A DNA stretch of 64,000 nucleotides from Larkinella sp049445795 (GCF_049445795.1 NZ_JBMSDT010000001.1:496001-560000); one strand, 5' to 3'; positions 42,071 to 50,481 are shown, counted from the first letter of the stretch. Program-made: numbers and translations. The notes: generated by a model from the letters alone, not told the origin.

Positions 42071-43200
42071 ACCGGTCGGGCGTGCAACAAAGCCTGTTCC
42101 AGATCGGCAATCAGGTCGTCGGCATGTTCCAGGCCCACCGAAATCCGCAGCAGGTTCTGGGGCGTGGTCGTGTTGGGCCCTTCTACCGAAGCCCGGTGCT
42201 CAATCAGGCTCTCGACCCCACCTAGGCTGGTAGCCCGCGTAAAAAGCCGGACGTGTGCCGCCACGGCCATAGCCGCTTCGGCTCCGTCTTTAATCTGTAC
42301 CGACAACATAGCCCCGGCCATCGTCATCTGTTGTTGCGCAATGGCGTAGCCCGGATGCGATTCCAAGCCCGGATAATGGACAGCTTCCACCGCCGGATGC
42401 CGGTCCAGAAATTCGGCCAGTTGCAACGCCGTAGCCGACTGCGCCCGCACGCGGGTCGTAAGCGTTCGCAGGCCGCGCAGCAGCATCCAGCAATCAAACG
42501 GGGCGGCAATGGCTCCGCCGAGTGTCTGAAACCGCCGAACCCGCTGGTAGAGTTCGCCGTCTTCCCTGAAAACCAGCGCCCCGCTCAGCACGTCGCTATG
42601 GCCGCCGATGTACTTAGTCGTTGAGTGCATGACCACATCGCAGCCGAGGTCGAGTGGGCGTTGCAACACGGATGTCGCCCAGGTGTTATCGCAGGCACAC
42701 CACGCCCCGGCCTGGTGCGCCAGATCGGCAATGGCCTGAATATCGGCGATTTTCAGCAGCGGATTCGACGGTGTTTCGATCCAGATCAATCGGGTATTTT
42801 CGTGGATGGAAATCCGGACATCGTCCAGATTGGTCATATCGGCGCGGGTGTAGGTCAGTCCCCACGGATGAAACAGTTCTTCGAGTAGCGCCGGAGTGCC
42901 GTGGTAGGCATCTTCACCGATGATAACATGATCGCCGGGGCGCAGGCCCAGCAGCAGCGTCATCGTGGCGGCCTGCCCGGAGCTGAACGCCAGCCCAGCA
43001 AAACCGCCTTCCAGCGTTGCCAGAGCCGCTTCCAGCGCGTCGCGGTTGGGGTTGCTGGCCCGTCCGTAAATGTGTCCGTGCGGAAAGGAACCATCAGCTT
43101 CCCGTTCAAAAGTGGTTGTCAGGTAAATCGGCGGCACAACGGCTCCGGCGTTGGCATCGGCCATCCGGCTTTGGTAGATGGCAAGTGTTTCGGGATGCAT
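42067..43200 (-). CDS. Trans-sulfuration PLP enzyme (cystathionine gamma-synthase/lyase family)
   Basis: 377 residues, the normal length for the Cys/Met metabolism PLP family. The PLP lysine is Lys196 in HSTTKYIGGHSD. Other family marks are YGRASNPNRDALEAAL, AFSSGQAATMTLL, ETPSNPLLKIADI and RATSLGGVESLIEHRAS. It could be a cystathionine gamma-synthase, cystathionine gamma/beta-lyase or methionine gamma-lyase; sequence alone does not decide. Cytoplasmic. No methionine or cysteine genes are adjacent. Confidence 0.9.
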   Translation of the reverse strand: MHPETLAIYQSRMADANAGAVVPPIYLTTTFEREADGSFPHGHIYGRASNPNRDALEAALATLEGGFAGLAFSSGQAATMTLLLGLRPGDHVIIGEDAYHGTPALLEELFHPWGLTYTRADMTNLDDVRISIHENTRLIWIETPSNPLLKIADIQAIADLAHQAGAWCACDNTWATSVLQRPLDLGCDVVMHSTTKYIGGHSDVLSGALVFREDGELYQRVRRFQTLGGAIAAPFDCWMLLRGLRTLTTRVRAQSATALQLAEFLDRHPAVEAVHYPGLESHPGYAIAQQQMTMAGAMLSVQIKDGAEAAMAVAAHVRLFTRATSLGGVESLIEHRASVEGPNTTTPQNLLRISVGLEHADDLIADLEQALLHARPV

Positions 43201-43239
43201 ACGATTATAGTTTACACGCGAAAATAGTGTTAGTTTAGG

Positions 43240-43388
43240 TTTATGATTTACAGTTTACGGTTTATAGTTTACGGTATACTCTTTTCGGCAAACGGTTTTC
43301 GGTTGGTGAAGGCCTAAAGCTGTAAGCTAGATAACTGAATACGGTAAACCCAAAACTGAAAACTGTTTACTGAAAACCGTAAACCTGT
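43240..43388. repeat. Imperfect inverted repeat of GTTTACGG-like units
   Basis: Left side repeats TTACAGTTTACGG and TATAGTTTACGG; right side has GAATACGGTAAACC, AACTGTTTAC and AACCGTAAACCTGTAA, which are roughly complementary. It fills the gap between two divergent genes (PLP enzyme on -, SDR on +) up to 7 bases before the SDR start. Same style as 17881-18033 with different sequence. Confidence 0.7.
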
Positions 43389-43394
43389 AAGAAC

Positions 43395-44279
43395 ATGATC
43401 AAAGCAGAAGGCATGCTCCGGGATGGAGCGTTGACCGATAAAACGATTATCGTCACCGGGGGTGGCACGGGACTGGGTAAGTCGATGGCCCGGTATTTTC
43501 TTCAACTGGGTGCCAACATTGTCATTTGCAGCCGAAAGCGGCCGGTTTTGGAAGCGACGGCGGCCGAACTGATGGCCGAAACCGGCGGACAGGTGTTGCC
43601 ACTGGCCTGCGATGTCCGGAATCCGCTGGAAATCGAGCATGTCATCACACAAACCATTGAGCGGTTTGGCCGGATCGACGGGCTACTCAACAACTCGGCG
43701 GGCAACTTCATCAGCCCCACCGAGCGGTTATCGTACAAAGCCTTCGACGTGGTAGTCGATATTGTCCTGCGCGGAACGTACTACTTCACGCTGGCTGTGG
43801 GGAAATACTGGATCGAAAACCAGATTCCGGGGACGGTGCTGAACATCTCAACGACCTACGCCAGCACGGGTTCGGGCTACGTAGTTCCGTCGGCGGTGGC
43901 GAAGGGCGGGGCACTGATCCTGGTCAAATCGCTGGCAGCGGAGTGGGCCAAATACGGGATTCGCCTGAATGCCATCGCCCCGGGGCCATTTCCGACCAAG
44001 GGAGCCTGGGAACGGCTTTTTCCCGAACCGCTCGTGCAGATGATGGACCCCACCAGCCGCATTCCGCTCAAACGCGTCGGCGACCACCAGGAACTCGCCA
44101 ACCTGGCGGCTTATCTGCTGTCGGATTATTCGGCCTACCTGACCGGCGAGTGCATTACCCTCGACGGCGGGGAAGTGCTGTCGGCGGGCGAATTCAATCA
44201 CCTCGAAACCGTTACGCCCGAGCAGTGGGACGAAATCGGAAAAGCCATCAAACAGGCCAACCGACCTGGGAAGGAATAA
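43395..44279 (+). CDS. SDR oxidoreductase, 2,4-dienoyl-CoA reductase-like
   Basis: 294 residues; cofactor loop TGGGTGLG (the GGGTGLG form favours NADP-dependent 2,4-dienoyl-CoA reductases), NNSAGNFISPTERLS with the family's substrate region, and SAVAKGGALILVKSLAAEW where the usual YxxxK tyrosine is replaced in position, as in DECR-type enzymes. C-terminal YLTGECITLDGGEVL. Such enzymes remove a double bond from dienoyl-CoA during unsaturated fatty acid degradation. Substrate assignment is family-level. Confidence 0.88.
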   Translation: MIKAEGMLRDGALTDKTIIVTGGGTGLGKSMARYFLQLGANIVICSRKRPVLEATAAELMAETGGQVLPLACDVRNPLEIEHVITQTIERFGRIDGLLNNSAGNFISPTERLSYKAFDVVVDIVLRGTYYFTLAVGKYWIENQIPGTVLNISTTYASTGSGYVVPSAVAKGGALILVKSLAAEWAKYGIRLNAIAPGPFPTKGAWERLFPEPLVQMMDPTSRIPLKRVGDHQELANLAAYLLSDYSAYLTGECITLDGGEVLSAGEFNHLETVTPEQWDEIGKAIKQANRPGKE

Positions 44280-44313
44280 ACAGCCGTCCGCACGGCTTCC
44301 TTTCACCACAGAA

Positions 44314-44344
44314 TTTTAAAGCTCTGGCAAATCCCGTATCTTTG
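44314..44344 (+). promoter_or_regulatory. Promoter upstream of the methyltransferase gene
   Basis: TTTT (44314-44317), 19 bases, TATCTTTG (44337-44344). Followed by a low-complexity ATGATT/ATGATCACAATGATC stretch up to the start 113 bases on. Confidence 0.5.
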
Positions 44345-44457
44345 GACTGTGATTACAATGATTGTTATGATCACAATGATCAGTGATTTAAAAAGAATCA
44401 TCATTGTTTTTAAATCCAATCAATCATTTCAATCCCTAGAATCCGAGTTCAGAATCT

Positions 44458-45225
44458 ATGTACAAAACCACCGAAATAACCTCCGCCGAGATTGCGTCTG
44501 ACAACCCCGTTCACCAGCGGCTGCTGTTTCCGTACGTCGAAGCGGCTCAGCTTGTGCACGGCAAGGTACTCGAAATCGGCTGTGGCTGGGGACGGGGCCT
44601 GCAACTGCTGACGCAGGCGGCTGATCACTATACCGGAATCGACAAAAACGATGCTTTGATTCAGTCGCTGCGGCAGGAATACCCACAATCGACTTTCATT
44701 CAGGCGAATATTCCGCCCCTGAGCGGGCTGGCCGATAACACGTTTGACTACATCGTTACGTTTCAGGTCATCGAACACATTGAAAATGACGATCTGTTCG
44801 TCAAAGAAGCGTTTCGGGTGTTGAAACCGGGTGGAACGTTGCTGCTGACGACCGTGAACCGGCTTTTTTCCCTGACCCGCAATCCGTGGCATGTCCGGGA
44901 ATACACAGCCGAGGAATTGAAAAAACTCATCTTGCGGTATTTTCCCGCTGTACAAACGCGGGGCATTCACGGCAATGGAAAAGTAATGGACTACTACGAG
45001 CGGAATAAAAAATCGGTGGAAAAGATTACGCGCTACGATGTGTTCGATCTGCAACACCGCCTGCCCCGCTGGATGCTCCAGATTCCGTACGATTTGTTGA
45101 ACCGTCTGAACCGAAACAAGTTATTGGAAGCAGACAGTCTGGCGGCCGAAATCCAATACACGGATTACCAATTGACGAATATCCCCGCCGGAAGTCTGGA
45201 TTTCTTTTATCTGGCTAAGAAATAA
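44458..45225 (+). CDS. Class I SAM-dependent methyltransferase
   Basis: 255 residues with the Rossmann methyltransferase pattern: motif I VLEIGCGWGRGLQLL, motif II IDKNDALIQ, then a UbiE/COQ5-like DYIVTFQVIEHIEND (motif post-II), and FRVLKPGGTLLLTT. C-terminal half is of unknown acceptor. Small-molecule or lipid methylation is likely; the substrate is unknown. A palindromic repeat follows at its stop. Confidence 0.85.
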   Translation: MYKTTEITSAEIASDNPVHQRLLFPYVEAAQLVHGKVLEIGCGWGRGLQLLTQAADHYTGIDKNDALIQSLRQEYPQSTFIQANIPPLSGLADNTFDYIVTFQVIEHIENDDLFVKEAFRVLKPGGTLLLTTVNRLFSLTRNPWHVREYTAEELKKLILRYFPAVQTRGIHGNGKVMDYYERNKKSVEKITRYDVFDLQHRLPRWMLQIPYDLLNRLNRNKLLEADSLAAEIQYTDYQLTNIPAGSLDFFYLAKK

Positions 45226-45226
45226 G

Positions 45227-45296
45227 TTTACCCACACCCCCCTGAAGGGGGCTAAAAATGGCAGAGCTAAGCTTCCTTCAGGGGGTTGCGGGTAAA
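45227..45296. repeat. Inverted repeat with CCCCCTGAAGG arms
   Basis: Arms 45227-45248 and 45275-45296 pair over 22 positions with one or two mismatches and a 26-nt loop. The left arm can also fold on itself (CCCCCTGAAGGGGG). Located right after the methyltransferase stop and 76 bases before the next gene. Confidence 0.8.
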
Positions 45297-45371
45297 TCGA
45301 AGAAATAAAGCGTTGGCATTGATGGGATTGCCGGCTTTGTTCGTTCTAGTGAAGAATAGCTTTTGATCAGT

Positions 45372-46730
45372 ATGCGACTAGTCATTCTCTTTTTTTGTAC
45401 CATGCTGCTCGGTGCCTGTGCATCGGGAAAACGGAATAAACCGACAGAAACCGCCACCAACCGCGTCGAGCGTCCGACCGAACGCGAACGCGTGGCCGAG
45501 CGCCCGGCCAGCCGTCCCCAAACGGCCTCCGCGCAGCCCGCTCAGCAATCCACTCCGTCTACCTGGAAAGTGGTTTCGACGAAAGGGTTCTTTCTGGGCA
45601 AAGATTCGTCAACGATCCGGGTTTATATGAACGTCATGGTTCGAAAAGGCGACCAGAAGGCGACCATCGAAGACTTTACGTCCCAGTTCATGTATAATTA
45701 CGTGATCTACCCGGACTACAACAGCCGCGAACGGCTGGGCTACGGCAATGTGCCGCTCACAGGCGAGTCGGTCATCCGCGACGCGTCGCCCGAATCCGGC
45801 GATGTGTTGATAGTTTTCTTCGATATCAAAAAACCGGAGAAAGCCGTCAACGGCGTCATGCTCAACGAGATCACGGAGATTAGCACCGGCCGGAAAGTAC
45901 TGAACGACCTGCCGATTCGGTTCAAAACCGCCAAGTTGGGTGACCGGTTTGCCCTTTTCAACCCGAAAACCAGCCTACCCCAATTGCACCACTTTGTCAA
46001 TGCCGGGGATACCGTCGTGATCCGGGATGTGAACGGCACCGTGACCAAATCGCTGCACCTGTACCGGTATCGTCACGATTTTGATCCGGCCCAGTCACCG
46101 ATGAACACCACGCCCCGCCCGGCCTCAAAGACGCTGGACATTGACACAACCCTGAGCGTGACGACCAATCAGCCATTCTCACTGCCAGAAGAAGGTCTGT
46201 ATTATTTCCTGGAAGATACCGCCGACACCTACGGCATCGGTCTGGTGGTGGCCGACAAGCGTTTCCCGAAACTGACGCGGCCCGAAAAACTGGTCAAGCC
46301 GGTTTTGTACGTTAGCACCAATACCGAAATCAACGGCCTAAATTCGGCCCCGGATTTTAAAAAAGCCCTCGACCGCTATTGGCTGACGCTGATGGGCGGG
46401 GATCAGAATCTGGCACGAGGGGCCATTCGGGCGTACTATGGCCGGGTTGAGGAAGCCAACCGGCTCTTCACGACCTACAAGGAAGGCTGGAAAACCGACA
46501 AAGGCATGATTTACATCGTGTTAGGTCCACCCGACCGCGTCCAGCGCAGCCGCGACCGCGAGGTCTGGGTGTATAACCAGCGCGCCAACGTGTCGGAAAT
46601 CAATTTTACATTCAATCGAAAACCGAATCAATTTGTCGAGGATCACTACGAACTGGTGCGATATGTGGAGTATCAACCCGTCTGGTATCCCGTCGTCGAA
46701 GCATGGAGAACCGGCGCAATTCGCGAGTAA
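45372..46730 (+). CDS. GWxTD-domain lipoprotein
   Basis: 452 residues from ATG 45372 (the longer frame begins at TTG 45363). Signal peptide and lipobox LLGAC (Cys16), then a Pro/Ala/Arg-rich spacer of about 50 residues. The C-terminal GWxTD domain (about 355-440) is identified by KEGWKTDKGMIYIVLGPPDR and VWVYNQ. GWxTD lipoproteins are found in Bacteroidota and Acidobacteria with unknown function; they may act in the envelope. The gene overlaps the start of rlmB by 28 bases, so the two are one operon. Confidence 0.9.
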   Translation: MRLVILFFCTMLLGACASGKRNKPTETATNRVERPTERERVAERPASRPQTASAQPAQQSTPSTWKVVSTKGFFLGKDSSTIRVYMNVMVRKGDQKATIEDFTSQFMYNYVIYPDYNSRERLGYGNVPLTGESVIRDASPESGDVLIVFFDIKKPEKAVNGVMLNEITEISTGRKVLNDLPIRFKTAKLGDRFALFNPKTSLPQLHHFVNAGDTVVIRDVNGTVTKSLHLYRYRHDFDPAQSPMNTTPRPASKTLDIDTTLSVTTNQPFSLPEEGLYYFLEDTADTYGIGLVVADKRFPKLTRPEKLVKPVLYVSTNTEINGLNSAPDFKKALDRYWLTLMGGDQNLARGAIRAYYGRVEEANRLFTTYKEGWKTDKGMIYIVLGPPDRVQRSRDREVWVYNQRANVSEINFTFNRKPNQFVEDHYELVRYVEYQPVWYPVVEAWRTGAIRE

Positions 46731-47515
46731 ATCCGTATCATCAGCATAAGCCCAAACAATATTCCAGCGAGGAAATGGTGTTTGGCATCCAGTCTGTCAC
46801 CGAAATGTTGCGTTCGGGCAAGGATATTGACCGGCTTTACCTGGTCAAAGAGGGCAGCTTTCCCGAAATTCAGCAACTGGCGTTCGAACGGCGCGTGACC
46901 ATTCAGCGGGTTCCGGCCGAAAAACTCGACCGGATCACGCGGAAAAACCACCAGGGCGCGATTTGCTTCGTCTCGGCCATTCATTACGCCAAGCTCTCCA
47001 ACGTGATTGCGGGCGTTTACGAGCAGGGCCAGGTGCCGCTGCTACTGGTGCTCGACCGCATTACGGATGTCCGCAATTTCGGGGCCATTGCCCGAACAGC
47101 CGAATGTGCTGGGGTTCAGGGCATTGTGATTCCGGCCCGGGGTGCGGCCCTGATCAACGCCGACGCCATGAAAACCTCGTCGGGCGCGCTGAGCCATTTG
47201 CCGGTTTGTCGCGAAGTTCATCTAGAAGAAACCGTAAAATACCTAAAAGACTCGGGTATCAAGGTCATCGCCGTTACCGAGAAAACCGACAATTACCTCT
47301 ACGATGTCGATATGTCCGGCCCAACGGCCCTGATCATGGGCTCGGAAGACGACGGGATTTCGGAAGAACTCCTCCGCCTGGCCGACCACCACGCCCGGAT
47401 TCCGCTGGTGGGTCAGGTCGAATCGCTGAACGTTTCGGTGGCGACGGGTGTGATCCTGTACGAAGCCGTCCGCCAGCGGATTTTCAGCGAACCACCGGTG
47501 GATGAGGGGTTTTAA
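46703..47515 (+). CDS. rlmB: 23S rRNA 2'-O-methyltransferase, TrmH/SpoU family
   Basis: 270 residues from ATG 46703, inside the previous gene's last codons. An N-terminal substrate-binding domain (VFGIQSVTEMLRSGKDID and TRKNHQGAICFVS) precedes the trefoil-knot SPOUT domain: VLDRITDVRNFGAIARTAEC (motif 1), ALIMGSEDDGISEELL (motif 2) and IPLVGQVESLNVSVATGVIL (motif 3). This fits RlmB, which methylates G2251 in the ribosomal P-loop. Translational coupling to the GWxTD gene is likely. Other SpoU enzymes cannot be fully excluded. Confidence 0.92.
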   Translation: MENRRNSRVNPYHQHKPKQYSSEEMVFGIQSVTEMLRSGKDIDRLYLVKEGSFPEIQQLAFERRVTIQRVPAEKLDRITRKNHQGAICFVSAIHYAKLSNVIAGVYEQGQVPLLLVLDRITDVRNFGAIARTAECAGVQGIVIPARGAALINADAMKTSSGALSHLPVCREVHLEETVKYLKDSGIKVIAVTEKTDNYLYDVDMSGPTALIMGSEDDGISEELLRLADHHARIPLVGQVESLNVSVATGVILYEAVRQRIFSEPPVDEGF

Positions 47516-47621
47516 TATAAGTCTCATCCGAACTACTATCTTTTGCGACAAACACCATTCGCCCAATCAAAAAGATTTAGGTCGAATAAATAAACCGCTT
47601 GCTTTACTATTTGTTTAATGT

Positions 47622-47660
47622 GCTTTTTCATAATTTGCAAATCGCAAATTATGAAAAAGC
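47622..47660 (+). promoter_or_regulatory. Perfect 17-bp inverted repeat spanning the AbiEi start codon
   Basis: Arms 47622-47638 and 47644-47660 (GCTTTTTCATAATTTGC and its exact complement) around a 5-nt loop. The ATG of the antitoxin-like gene (47651) lies in the right arm. It could be an operator for autorepression or an RNA hairpin that hides the start codon. Confidence 0.75.
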
Positions 47661-48265
47661 ACAACGGAATGCGCCCGCAGGACGTAATGATCTTGCTCAA
47701 GGTAGCTGCGCATGCTAAGGAAATCCACGATTATAAAGTATCGGATGGGCAGATTATAACAGGCAGTGAGAATAGCCAATTAGCCATTTCCAGATTTAAA
47801 CCTTTATCGTTCTTTAATCCACTTCCTAAAAAAGTCATTGCATCTGAACTCGGCATTAGCCCAGCCGAAGTAACCGAGTCGTTAGCCCGCTCGTCATACG
47901 CAGGACTATATGCCCCGGCGAATCAAACGGTAAAATCATTAGCCTTGCTGGATTTTCTGCAATACGGCTTGAAATACGTCTTTCCCCAACAACCCGGCCC
48001 CATAGCCCGGGGAATTCCAACGGCGCATTCTGCCAAACCGCTTTCTTCCTTAATCTCTTCTAAAGAAGTCTACGTATGGCCTTATGCAAACGGCACGGCC
48101 AGAGGGCAGGCTATCGAACCCCTCTATCCGAGCGTAGCCATCGCCATCCAAAACGACGAACGGCTGTACGAGTTACTCGCCTTAACCGATGCGATCCGGA
48201 TCGGAAGAGCCCGCGAAGTCAACCTGGCAATAGAAGAATTGAAAAAAAGAATATTGGTTAACTAA
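47651..48265 (+). CDS. AbiEi-like antitoxin/regulator of an AbiE system
   Basis: 204 residues from ATG 47651 (a longer frame begins at ATG-like 47618 before the palindrome). The first third looks like a winged helix (MRPQDVMILLKVAAHAK and VIASELGISPAEVTESLARS, a helix-turn-helix). The rest (SSYAGLYAPANQTVKSLALL, YVWPYANGTARGQAI) is not a known enzyme. Its stop (TAA) shares its last base with the ATG of the next gene, a nucleotidyltransferase of the AbiEii family, so the two are a type IV toxin-antitoxin-like operon. GC content is lower than in the flanks, a sign of transfer. Confidence 0.75.
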   Translation: MKKHNGMRPQDVMILLKVAAHAKEIHDYKVSDGQIITGSENSQLAISRFKPLSFFNPLPKKVIASELGISPAEVTESLARSSYAGLYAPANQTVKSLALLDFLQYGLKYVFPQQPGPIARGIPTAHSAKPLSSLISSKEVYVWPYANGTARGQAIEPLYPSVAIAIQNDERLYELLALTDAIRIGRAREVNLAIEELKKRILVN

Positions 48266-48966
48266 TGGCACAAGACGTTAACGTAACCCACTTATGCCGC
48301 GTTGCTGACGCCCTGGCTACCTTGGAAGAAAAGTTTGTCTTTGTAGGCGGAGCCACGGTCCAACTCTATGCCACTGATCTGGCGGCAGCAGAAGCCAGAC
48401 CAACACAAGACATCGATGTGGTTGTAGCATTGGTGAATTACAACGATCCCGCCAAATTAGAAGTGAAGATTCTGCAACTCGGTTTTTTGAATGATATAAT
48501 GTCCGATGTTATTTGCAGATATATTTATCAGGGCATTACAGTTGATATTATGCCAACAGAATCCTCCGTATTGGGGTTTACAAACAAATGGTATTCAGAA
48601 GGCTTAGCCCATACCGTTGACTATCAGATTGGGAAAGCGTATAGCATTCCCATCCTTTCTGCACCCTATTTTCTTGCTACCAAACTGGAAGATTTCAAAT
48701 CTCAGCGACATGGCGCTGACCTGCGAGGAAATAGCGATTTTGAGGACATCGTTTATTTGTTCGACAACCGGGTTGAGCTTGCAGATGAGATAAAAGCCAG
48801 CCCGGTCTCGGTTCGTTCGTATTTAGTCAATGAGATACAACAGTTGTTACAACATCCAAACCGACATGAATGTATTTCGGTTCACCTGGAGTATGCCACA
48901 GCCAGCCCACGAACTGATCGAATCATAAAAATCTGGCATGAGATCATAAATACCGATGCCCTTTAA
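48265..48966 (+). CDS. AbiEii/AbiGii-type nucleotidyltransferase toxin
   Basis: 233 residues overlapping the previous stop by one base. Nucleotidyltransferase marks: Gly28-Gly29 in FVGGATVQLYATDLA, and the metal-binding Asp49-x-Asp51 in TQDIDVVV. KLEDFKSQRHGADLRGNSDF and EDIVYLFDNR are typical of the AbiEii family. Such toxins add nucleotides to tRNA 3' ends and halt growth, often on phage infection. The upstream gene should be its antitoxin. A bidirectional terminator follows. Confidence 0.88.
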   Translation: MAQDVNVTHLCRVADALATLEEKFVFVGGATVQLYATDLAAAEARPTQDIDVVVALVNYNDPAKLEVKILQLGFLNDIMSDVICRYIYQGITVDIMPTESSVLGFTNKWYSEGLAHTVDYQIGKAYSIPILSAPYFLATKLEDFKSQRHGADLRGNSDFEDIVYLFDNRVELADEIKASPVSVRSYLVNEIQQLLQHPNRHECISVHLEYATASPRTDRIIKIWHEIINTDAL

Positions 48967-49009
48967 TAACAAACGCGTCCCGACTTTTGGCCGGGACGCG
49001 TCATTGTTA
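48967..49009. terminator. Bidirectional terminator after AbiE operon
   Basis: Core stem ACGCGTCCCG / CGGGACGCGT (48973-48982 with 48992-49001), extended by TAACAA / TTGTTA. It lies between the convergent abiEii and cytochrome c genes. Confidence 0.8.
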
Positions 49010-49022
49010 AAGCAGTAAACGA

Positions 49023-49394
49023 TTATGCCTTTTTCTTGGCAGCCGGTTTTTTAGCGCCACCTTTTGCACCGCCGTCCAGGGAGTTGATCCACTTGGCGAT
49101 TTTCAGGGCTTCGTCTTTCGGTACGTTTTTCAGCGCAGCCATCGGCGGATAACCCGGCCAATGCTCCGGTTTGGGGTCGTAGATCAGTTCAACAATCTGC
49201 GCATCCGTATATTTTTTCTTCGCAACCTCTTTGTAAGGAGGGCCTACCAGACGCGTATCCGGATTGTGGCAAGCCAGACAGGCATTCTTTTGCAGCAACC
49301 CCTTGATATCGTCAGGTATTACAGTTTGAGCGTTACTGTCGAAGGAGATTGCGGCCAATACCCCTGCAATGAGCATTCCGAACGTTTTTTTCAT
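49023..49394 (-). CDS. Small exported cytochrome c
   Basis: 123 residues from ATG 49394; the longer frame adds a non-signal lead. Signal peptide ends at SNAQ. One heme site CLACH (Cys39, Cys42, His43) and an axial Met in GYPPMAALKNV, the class I cytochrome c pattern. A Lys/Ala-rich C-terminal tail (AKGGAKKPAAKKKA) is unusual and could tether it to acidic surfaces. It would carry electrons in the periplasm, for example to an oxidase or the CCP-like peroxidase in this window. Confidence 0.88.
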   Translation of the reverse strand: MKKTFGMLIAGVLAAISFDSNAQTVIPDDIKGLLQKNACLACHNPDTRLVGPPYKEVAKKKYTDAQIVELIYDPKPEHWPGYPPMAALKNVPKDEALKIAKWINSLDGGAKGGAKKPAAKKKA

Positions 49395-49677
49395 GTAAAT
49401 GCGATTAAAAGCTAATGAGTTAAGATTAAATGGTAATCCGACCAGCAAAGTTATATGCCGACACTGTATGCGCCAACATCCGACCGGTTTTTCAGCTTAG
49501 ACCGCAGCCATCGGCCAACGTTTAACGCGCTTGCCAAAAAAACTGAATTTTATGCCTAGATAACCTGCCGACCCCGGATGCGGTTTCCGACGGAAGCAAA
49601 AATATAGCCTACCCGCCAGAAATTTACATCCTTACCTCGAAATTGCGGAAAAAAGTCATTCCCTAACCACCCCACTC

Positions 49678-50427
49678 ATGGCAACCCTCGACCGCTTCTC
49701 CGGCCACGCCGATCTCTACGCCAAATACCGGATCGATTACCCGCCCGAACTTTACGCCTACCTGCTCGCGCGGGTGCCCAACCGCCGGAAAGCCTGGGAT
49801 TGCGCCACCGGCAACGGGCAGGTCGCCGGGGTGCTGGCAACGCCTTTTGAGCAGGTCGAAGCCACGGACATCAGCGCGCAGCAACTCGAAAACGCCGTGC
49901 AGCAACCCAACATCCGCTACACGGTTTGCCCGGCCGAACAAACGCCCTTTGCCGACGAGTCCTTTGACTTGATCACGGTTGCGCAGGCCTTGCACTGGTT
50001 CGACGCCGAAGCGTTTCATCGGGAAGTCTGGCGCGTCGCCAAACCGGGGGCCGTAGTGGCCGAATGGGGCTACGCAGGCGCTCAGATCAATCCGACCATC
50101 GACCCGGATTTTCTGCATTTTTACGAAGAAATCATCGGCCCGTATTGGGATGAAAACCGCCGACACGTCGAGGACCATTACGCCCGGATTCCGTTCCCGT
50201 TCGAGGCCGTCGAGCAGCACGAATTTACCATCTACCGCCACTGGACATTAGATCGTTTTCTGAATTACATCCGAACCTGGTCGAGCGTGCAGAAGTACCT
50301 CCGCCAGCACGGCGCCGACCCGGTTTTGAGCCTCGCCGAAGACCTCGAACCGCTCTGGGGTCCCGCCGAGCGCGAAGTCCGCTTCCCCGTCTTTCTCCGT
50401 TCCGGAATTAAGAGTTATGAGTTATGA
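49678..50427 (+). CDS. Class I SAM-dependent methyltransferase
   Basis: 249 residues: motif I AWDCATGNGQVAGVL, then DISAQQLENAVQQPN, post-I FDLITVAQALHWFDAEAFH and KPGAVVAEWGYAG. The ALHWFD form is typical of a family of small methyltransferases related to trans-aconitate/sterol-type enzymes (Methyltransf_11). The substrate is unknown. The last seven or so codons are within a long inverted repeat (50405-50481), so its C-terminus may be repeat-derived. Confidence 0.87.
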   Translation: MATLDRFSGHADLYAKYRIDYPPELYAYLLARVPNRRKAWDCATGNGQVAGVLATPFEQVEATDISAQQLENAVQQPNIRYTVCPAEQTPFADESFDLITVAQALHWFDAEAFHREVWRVAKPGAVVAEWGYAGAQINPTIDPDFLHFYEEIIGPYWDENRRHVEDHYARIPFPFEAVEQHEFTIYRHWTLDRFLNYIRTWSSVQKYLRQHGADPVLSLAEDLEPLWGPAEREVRFPVFLRSGIKSYEL

Positions 50428-50481
50428 GTTGGCTCCGCCACTTTACAGGAAACGGCGGAGCCAACTCATAACTCTTAATTC
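50405..50481. repeat. Inverted repeat overlapping two convergent gene ends
   Basis: The right arm (50454-50481, 28 nt) is an exact complement of the left (50405-50439) except for a 7-nt duplication TTATGAG in the left. It holds the stop codons of both the methyltransferase (+) and FAN1-like (-) genes. It can terminate both, but there is no strong T tract. Confidence 0.85.

Noticed and set aside
44345..44457. AT-rich repeats (ATGATT, GATCACAATGATC) before the methyltransferase as a possible operator
   Set aside because: Low-complexity with only a loose palindrome; no comparable copies seen in the window.
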